The notes beneath the pieces are model-generated. The model had not been told where the DNA came from. It saw only the letters and a program-made list of their open reading frames with translations, and made no database searches. From positions 434,001-498,000 of the forward strand of contig NZ_JH651380.1 in assembly GCF_000260115.1 (NCBI RefSeq): 64,000 bases of DNA, in the 5' to 3' direction. Positions 59,470 through 64,000 of this stretch are shown piece after piece; the first letter of the stretch is position 1, and each line of letters begins with the position of its first letter. The DNA is from Galbibacter orientalis DSM 19592 (lineage in GTDB: Bacteria > Bacteroidota > Bacteroidia > Flavobacteriales > Flavobacteriaceae). A program made the position numbers and the translations under genes.

Positions 59470-59546
59470 TAACGTTGTAGTTACCTATTTTTATGTATCA
59501 ATTTCTAAAGTGATGTTACATGGTTAAAACTATAACGTTATAGTTA
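59470..59546 (+). promoter_or_regulatory. Paired TAACGTTRTAGTTA boxes upstream of the sugar porter
   Basis: TAACGTTGTAGTTA (59470-59483) and TAACGTTATAGTTA (59533-59546) differ at one base and start 63 bases apart, six helical turns. The second lies in a perfect 18-base palindrome at 59528-59545 (AACTATAAC and its complement). A weaker TTATAGTTTAG occurs near 59663. They are likely binding sites of the adjacent hybrid regulator. Confidence 0.6.
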
Positions 59547-59696
59547 TTAAGCATGTAAAACTTTTAACTTACTGTAAATAAGATTCTTACTCCTAAATGT
59601 GTTGTTGATTAACAATTTTAGAAGTTTTTGAATTTTTCTTAAAATAGCTATTGGTTTATTAGTTATAGTTTAGTTTTCGAACATTTAAATTATGAT

Positions 59697-61037
59697 ATGA
59701 ATAAATTGATAGTTTGGTCAATTAGTGCTGCACTGGCAGGTTTCCTTTTTGGTTTTGACACAGTAGTTATATCAGGAGCGGACAAACAACTACAGGAATT
59801 ATGGAATTCATCGGATGCTTTTCACGGATCGGTTGTAATGGCGATGGCTTTGTGGGGAACCGTAGTTGGAGCTATATTTGGTGGGATTCCGACTAATAAA
59901 TTTGGGAGAAAGAATACCTTATTTATAATTGGAGCCTTATACTTGGTTTCGGCACTAGGCTCTGCTCTTGCAAATGACCCTTTAACTTTCGCCGTATTTA
60001 GATTTATAGGAGGCTTGGGAGTTGGGGCTTCTACCATTGCAGCTCCAGCATACATATCGGAAATAGCTCCTCCAAAGAGCCGAGGGCGCTTGGTATCCCT
60101 ATATCAATTCAATATTGTATTCGGAATATTAATGGCTTTTCTATCGAATTACCTACTAAAGGATGTTGGAAGCCAACCTTGGCGATGGATGCTAGGAGTA
60201 GAGGCGATTCCAGCTTTTTTATACATGCTCTTTGTAGTCATTATTCCAAAGAGTCCACGCTGGTTAATTTCTAAATCTAAAAAAATAGAGGCGGCCAAAG
60301 TATTGGATATTATTGGCAGTGATGTAAGTGTTGACCAATTGTGGTTAGAGGTTAATTCTGGGAATAAGAGGAAGAATACGGGAGAGTCGATATTTATGAA
60401 AAAATATGGACTTCCACTAATGTTGGCATTTCTAATAGCATTTTTTAATCAAATGTCTGGAATCAATGCTTTTCTATATTACGCTCCCCGCATATTTGAA
60501 ATAGCCGGATTAGAACAGGATGCCTCTTTGTTGAGTAGTATAGGTGTTGGGGTAATCAATTTGCTTTTTACCTTAATAGGTGTTTTTTTAATAGATAGAG
60601 TCGGAAGGAAACAATTGATGCTGGTTGGTTCTGTAGGCTATATTATATCGCTCCTATTGGTTGCCTTTGCATTTTTCTTTAATTGGGGAGGGATTTGGGT
60701 ACCAATATTCCTGTTTTTATTTATAGCATCTCATGCTGTGGGACAGGGAGCCGTGATATGGGTTTTTATATCTGAAATTTTCCCTAACCATTTAAGGGCT
60801 TCTGGTCAGGCTTTCGGATCTTCCGTGCATTGGGTTTTGGCCGCCATTGTGCCTTCTATTGTCCCCGTATTGTTTACATCTATTGGAGCTGGATATGTAT
60901 TCTTATTTTTTGCCTTTATGATGTTCCTACAACTTCTTTTTGTTATATATATGATGCCTGAGACTAAAGGCAAGACACTTGAAGAGTTAAGTGGGGAACT
61001 TTCCTTAAAAACTAAATTAAAATCTAATCGGATATGA
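59697..61037 (+). CDS. MFS sugar porter (probable fructose/hexose transporter)
   Basis: A 446-residue, 12-segment MFS protein of the sugar porter family. Signatures are GFLFGFDTVVISGA, FGRKNTLF, RGRLVSLYQFNIVFGI, PKSPRWLISK, NQMSGINAFLYYAPRIFE, DRVGRKQLMLVG, and the end motif PETKGKTLEEL. It imports free hexose across the inner membrane. Its stop overlaps the GH32 start (ATGA), so monosaccharide released from fructan is the likely substrate. Confidence 0.94.
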   Translation: MNKLIVWSISAALAGFLFGFDTVVISGADKQLQELWNSSDAFHGSVVMAMALWGTVVGAIFGGIPTNKFGRKNTLFIIGALYLVSALGSALANDPLTFAVFRFIGGLGVGASTIAAPAYISEIAPPKSRGRLVSLYQFNIVFGILMAFLSNYLLKDVGSQPWRWMLGVEAIPAFLYMLFVVIIPKSPRWLISKSKKIEAAKVLDIIGSDVSVDQLWLEVNSGNKRKNTGESIFMKKYGLPLMLAFLIAFFNQMSGINAFLYYAPRIFEIAGLEQDASLLSSIGVGVINLLFTLIGVFLIDRVGRKQLMLVGSVGYIISLLLVAFAFFFNWGGIWVPIFLFLFIASHAVGQGAVIWVFISEIFPNHLRASGQAFGSSVHWVLAAIVPSIVPVLFTSIGAGYVFLFFAFMMFLQLLFVIYMMPETKGKTLEELSGELSLKTKLKSNRI

Positions 61038-62620
61038 AAACTAAAATGCTAACCATTACATTGTATACTTGTTTGGTTATTTTACTGATTGCTTGTCAAA
61101 ACGGACAAACAAAAACTGAAACTAAATTTGAGACTTCTTCCATAATGAAGGATACGGACTACCGTCCAAACCTACATTTTACACCTGAAAAAAACTGGAT
61201 GAATGACCCAAATGGTATGTTCTATCTCAACGGTGTCTATCATTTGTTTTATCAGCACTATCCTGAAGGAAATACATGGGGACCTATGCATTGGGGGCAT
61301 GCCACTTCCAAAGACATGATTGCTTGGAACTATGAGTCCATAGCCCTGTATCCAGATGAGAAAGGTTATATATTTTCAGGGAATTCGGTTGTTGATAAAA
61401 ATAATACTTCCGGCTTTGGGGATGGCACTGAGACACCTATTGTGGCCTTGTTTACCTACCACGATCCTAAAGGCGAAAAAGATGGAAGAGACGATTACCA
61501 AACCCAAGGATTGGCCTATAGTCTTGATAAGGGAAAAACATGGACTAAATACAAAAACAACCCTGTTATAAAAAACCCGGGGATAAAGGATTTTCGAGAC
61601 CCAAATATAATTTGGAATGAGGCTCATAAACAGTGGGTTTTGGTTTTGGCTACTTATGAAAAAACAATGTTTTTCACTTCCAAAAACTTAATTGATTGGA
61701 ACCATGTTTCAGATTTTGGTGAAGGAATTGGAGCCCATGGCGGAGTATGGGAATGTCCCGATTTCATAAAAATGAAAGTAGCTGGCACTGATGATGAAAA
61801 ATGGGTGCTTATCCAAAGCTTAAATCCCGGTGCATATAACGGGGGGTCAGGAACGCAATATTTTGTGGGCGATTTTGATGGGGTCAAGTTTACCCCTGAG
61901 CCTTATGTAAACTCTCTAGGGGAGAAACATGATTTTTGGATTGATTTCGGAAAGGACAATTATGCCGGTGTTACCTGGCATAATGCCCCGAACGGCAGAA
62001 CTCTTTTTATAGGTTGGATGTCTAATTGGGAGTATGCCAATGTCGTTCCAACAGAAACATGGAGAAGTACTTCGACCATAGCTAGGGAGCTAAAATTAAA
62101 AAAACTTGATGGAAAATACAGGATTTTTTCTTCGCCCGTAAAGGAGTTGCAAAACTATATTGAAAAAAGTATATCAAAAGAAGCTATTGAAGTGTCAAAT
62201 AGTGAAGTCATACTTACCAAAAATGAAATTTCCTTATCCAAAACAGAAGTGTCTTTTGAGATCCCTACCTTGAAAAATAACGACTATAAATTTTTACTTA
62301 CCAATGCTATTGGGGATAGTTTGACTTTTGGATACGACCACTCCCAGAAACAATTCTATATCGACAGGTCGAAATCGGGGAGGGTTAATTTCAATGAACA
62401 ATTTGCAGAAAAAACTTCAATAGCCCCCAGAATTTCTAATGAAGAGAAATTAAAAGTAACTCTTCTACTGGATAAAACCTCCATAGAATTGTTCTTTGAT
62501 GATGGGGCATCCGTTATGACAGAAATATTTTTTCCCAAAAATCCCTTTCAAGAATTCAAAGCATTGTCCAACCAATCGTTTTACATAAATAATTTAAATG
62601 CACGCGAACTAAAACTTTAA
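61034..62620 (+). CDS. GH32 fructan hydrolase, lipoprotein
   Basis: A 528-residue lipoprotein (LVILLIAC). The GH32 five-bladed propeller has NWMNDPNG with nucleophile Asp58, a RDPNI segment with Asp189, and WECPDF with acid/base Glu240. FSGNSVVD and the C-terminal beta-sandwich (about 380-528, ELFFDDGASVMTEIFFP) are also seen. It releases fructose from levan, inulin or sucrose-type glycans. The exact linkage cannot be read from the sequence. It lies between the sugar porter and a SusC gene, in a fructan utilisation locus. Confidence 0.95.
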   Translation: MKTKMLTITLYTCLVILLIACQNGQTKTETKFETSSIMKDTDYRPNLHFTPEKNWMNDPNGMFYLNGVYHLFYQHYPEGNTWGPMHWGHATSKDMIAWNYESIALYPDEKGYIFSGNSVVDKNNTSGFGDGTETPIVALFTYHDPKGEKDGRDDYQTQGLAYSLDKGKTWTKYKNNPVIKNPGIKDFRDPNIIWNEAHKQWVLVLATYEKTMFFTSKNLIDWNHVSDFGEGIGAHGGVWECPDFIKMKVAGTDDEKWVLIQSLNPGAYNGGSGTQYFVGDFDGVKFTPEPYVNSLGEKHDFWIDFGKDNYAGVTWHNAPNGRTLFIGWMSNWEYANVVPTETWRSTSTIARELKLKKLDGKYRIFSSPVKELQNYIEKSISKEAIEVSNSEVILTKNEISLSKTEVSFEIPTLKNNDYKFLLTNAIGDSLTFGYDHSQKQFYIDRSKSGRVNFNEQFAEKTSIAPRISNEEKLKVTLLLDKTSIELFFDDGASVMTEIFFPKNPFQEFKALSNQSFYINNLNARELKL

Positions 62621-62631
62621 AACTCAAACTT

Positions 62632-64000
62632 ATGAAACATTACGGAGTATTGTTCTTCTGTTTGTTGATATCTATGTCGATTTGGAGTCAACAAATGGAA
62701 GTAAGGGGTACTATTACCTCTGAAGAAGACCAAATGCCTTTGCCTGGGGTTACGGTGATTGTTAAAGGCACAGAAAAGGGAACTGTAACGGACTTTGATG
62801 GAAACTATAGTCTCTCTAATGTAAATACAGAGGCTACATTAGTAATGAGCTATATAGGATTTTCTACTGTCGAAATACCCATCAATGGCAGTAATGCCAT
62901 CGATATTGCTATGAAAATTGACGCCCAACAACTGGATGAAGTAGTACTGACTGGATATACAACACAGAAAAAAGCAGATATTACTGGAGCAGTTTCTGTG
63001 GTTGATATCGATGAGATGAGCAAACAACCACAAGCCAATCCGATACAGGCTATGCAGGGCAGGGTAGCAGGAGTGAAAATAACTTCTGATGGATCTCCAA
63101 GTGGTGGAAATACCAGAGTATTAATCAGGGGTGTAGGTACCCTAAACAATTTAGATCCTTTATACATCATTGATGGGATACCTACCAAATCTGGGATGCA
63201 GGAACTTAACCCCAACGATATAGCGTCCATTCAGGTGCTAAAAGATGCGGCTTCGGCAAGTATTTATGGTTCACGTGCATCCAACGGCGTTATTGTAATT
63301 ACCACCAAAACAGGTAAGCATGGAAAAATGAGGGTGAATTTTCAAAATTATACATCCTTTTCCCAATATGCCAATAGACAGGATGTGTTGGATGTAGATC
63401 AATATGGACAGGTACTGTGGCAGGCCATGATTAATGACGGAATAGATCCCAATACCAATAATTTGAGCTATCAATTTGATTGGAGTGAAAACGGAGGAAA
63501 TCCAGTTCTAAATAATATTATGGTTCCAGAATATTTGGACGGAGAAAAAACTTTAAAGTCAGCCAATACGGACTGGTACGATGAAATATCTAGACTTGGT
63601 ATCGCCCAGTCTTATAATTTGTCGGTATCCAATGGATCTGAAAAAGGGAATTATCTGTTATCGCTGGGCTATTACGATAATGAAGGGATTATTAAAGAGA
63701 CCAACTTCAATAGGATTTCAGCAAGGATGAACAGCTCTTATAAACTTCTTAATGGTAAACTGACTATTGGAGAGAATTTCACTATCAATAGAACCGAAGA
63801 AGTATCAGACCCTGGGGTATTGGATCCAGCATTGAGAGCCTTGCCAATTATACCCGTTAGAACAATTGACGGAAAAGGCTGGGGAGGACCTGTAGGAGGG
63901 ATGAACGATCGTCAGAATCCCGTGCGGTTGCTGGAATACAATAAGGATAATGGGTATGAATTTCAACGAATTTTTGGAAATGTTTATATTGATGTAGAGC
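62632..64000 (+). CDS. SusC/RagA-type TonB-dependent importer (3' end beyond window)
   Basis: The first 456 codons are present. A signal peptide ending SIWSQ is followed by a carboxypeptidase-regulatory-like domain (about 23-97: LPGVTVIVKGTEKGTVTDFDGNYSL, LVMSYIGFS). The TonB-box region LDEVVLTGYTTQKKADITGAV precedes the plug (about 130-225: TRVLIRGVGTLNN, PLYIIDGIPT, IQVLKDAASASIYGSRASNGVIVITTKTG) and the start of the barrel. It begins 11 bases after the GH32 stop, so it belongs to the same operon. It probably imports fructan oligosaccharides; a susD gene is expected just outside the window. Confidence 0.96.
   Translation, partial: MKHYGVLFFCLLISMSIWSQQMEVRGTITSEEDQMPLPGVTVIVKGTEKGTVTDFDGNYSLSNVNTEATLVMSYIGFSTVEIPINGSNAIDIAMKIDAQQLDEVVLTGYTTQKKADITGAVSVVDIDEMSKQPQANPIQAMQGRVAGVKITSDGSPSGGNTRVLIRGVGTLNNLDPLYIIDGIPTKSGMQELNPNDIASIQVLKDAASASIYGSRASNGVIVITTKTGKHGKMRVNFQNYTSFSQYANRQDVLDVDQYGQVLWQAMINDGIDPNTNNLSYQFDWSENGGNPVLNNIMVPEYLDGEKTLKSANTDWYDEISRLGIAQSYNLSVSNGSEKGNYLLSLGYYDNEGIIKETNFNRISARMNSSYKLLNGKLTIGENFTINRTEEVSDPGVLDPALRALPIIPVRTIDGKGWGGPVGGMNDRQNPVRLLEYNKDNGYEFQRIFGNVYIDVE

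Overview
The window looks like the chromosome of a low-GC flavobacterium (Bacteroidetes). The signs are type IX secretion (T9SS) cargo with gliding-type and type A C-terminal domains, PorP/SprF and OmpA-type partners, SusC/SusD pairs, a hybrid two-component sensor, and promoters of the Bacteroidetes TAnnTTT(A/G) type. No rRNA, tRNA or CRISPR array was seen.

Layout. (1) 1-9602: a very large T9SS adhesin with ten Ig-like repeats, split by an IS3-family insertion at 1621-2838, followed by PorP/SprF and PorE-like OmpA proteins. (2) 10137-13910: three secreted proteins carrying the same kinds of domain as the adhesin, then a lipoprotein. (3) 14249-15121: a Tat-exported TIM-barrel protein. (4) 16015-31596: a one-strand polysaccharide utilisation locus (PUL): SusC, SusD, a DUF2264-GH16 fusion, a BNR_4 propeller, GH88, GH2, GH27 and a double GH43. 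No sulfatase is present, and the enzyme set best fits a type II arabinogalactan-like glycan (inference). (5) 32210-34746: an IS21-family element that has removed the 5' half of a TolC gene. (6) 34747-47822: an RND efflux pump, an OmpR-type two-component pair, and a set of envelope genes (TonB receptor, PepSY-like protein, LTA-synthase-like transferase, lipid kinase, PAP2 phosphatase).

(7) 47823-49874: a remnant of a conjugative element or plasmid, including a DUF932-like gene with an in-frame stop. (8) 49944-52068: an SDR oxidoreductase, a decayed lipoprotein gene, and a cobalamin riboswitch with no recognisable B12 gene behind it. (9) 52069-55753: a Sel1-repeat T9SS protein, an unrecognised 601-residue exported protein and a lipoprotein, followed by two decayed genes. 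(10) 56735-64000: a fructan PUL with a hybrid sensor, sugar porter, GH32 and a SusC that runs off the window.

The strongest unexplained signal is in region 6. Four promoters (before the TonB receptor, PepSY-like protein, LTA-synthase-like protein and PAP2 phosphatase) each carry two 7-base CTTTARA-like boxes 4 bases apart, with a TAnnTTTA element exactly 9 bases after the second box. This is the geometry expected for an OmpR/PmrA-class activator, and the two-component pair at 39154-41088 is the obvious candidate. The controlled genes could together transfer a phospholipid head group to an envelope acceptor and recycle the diacylglycerol left behind.
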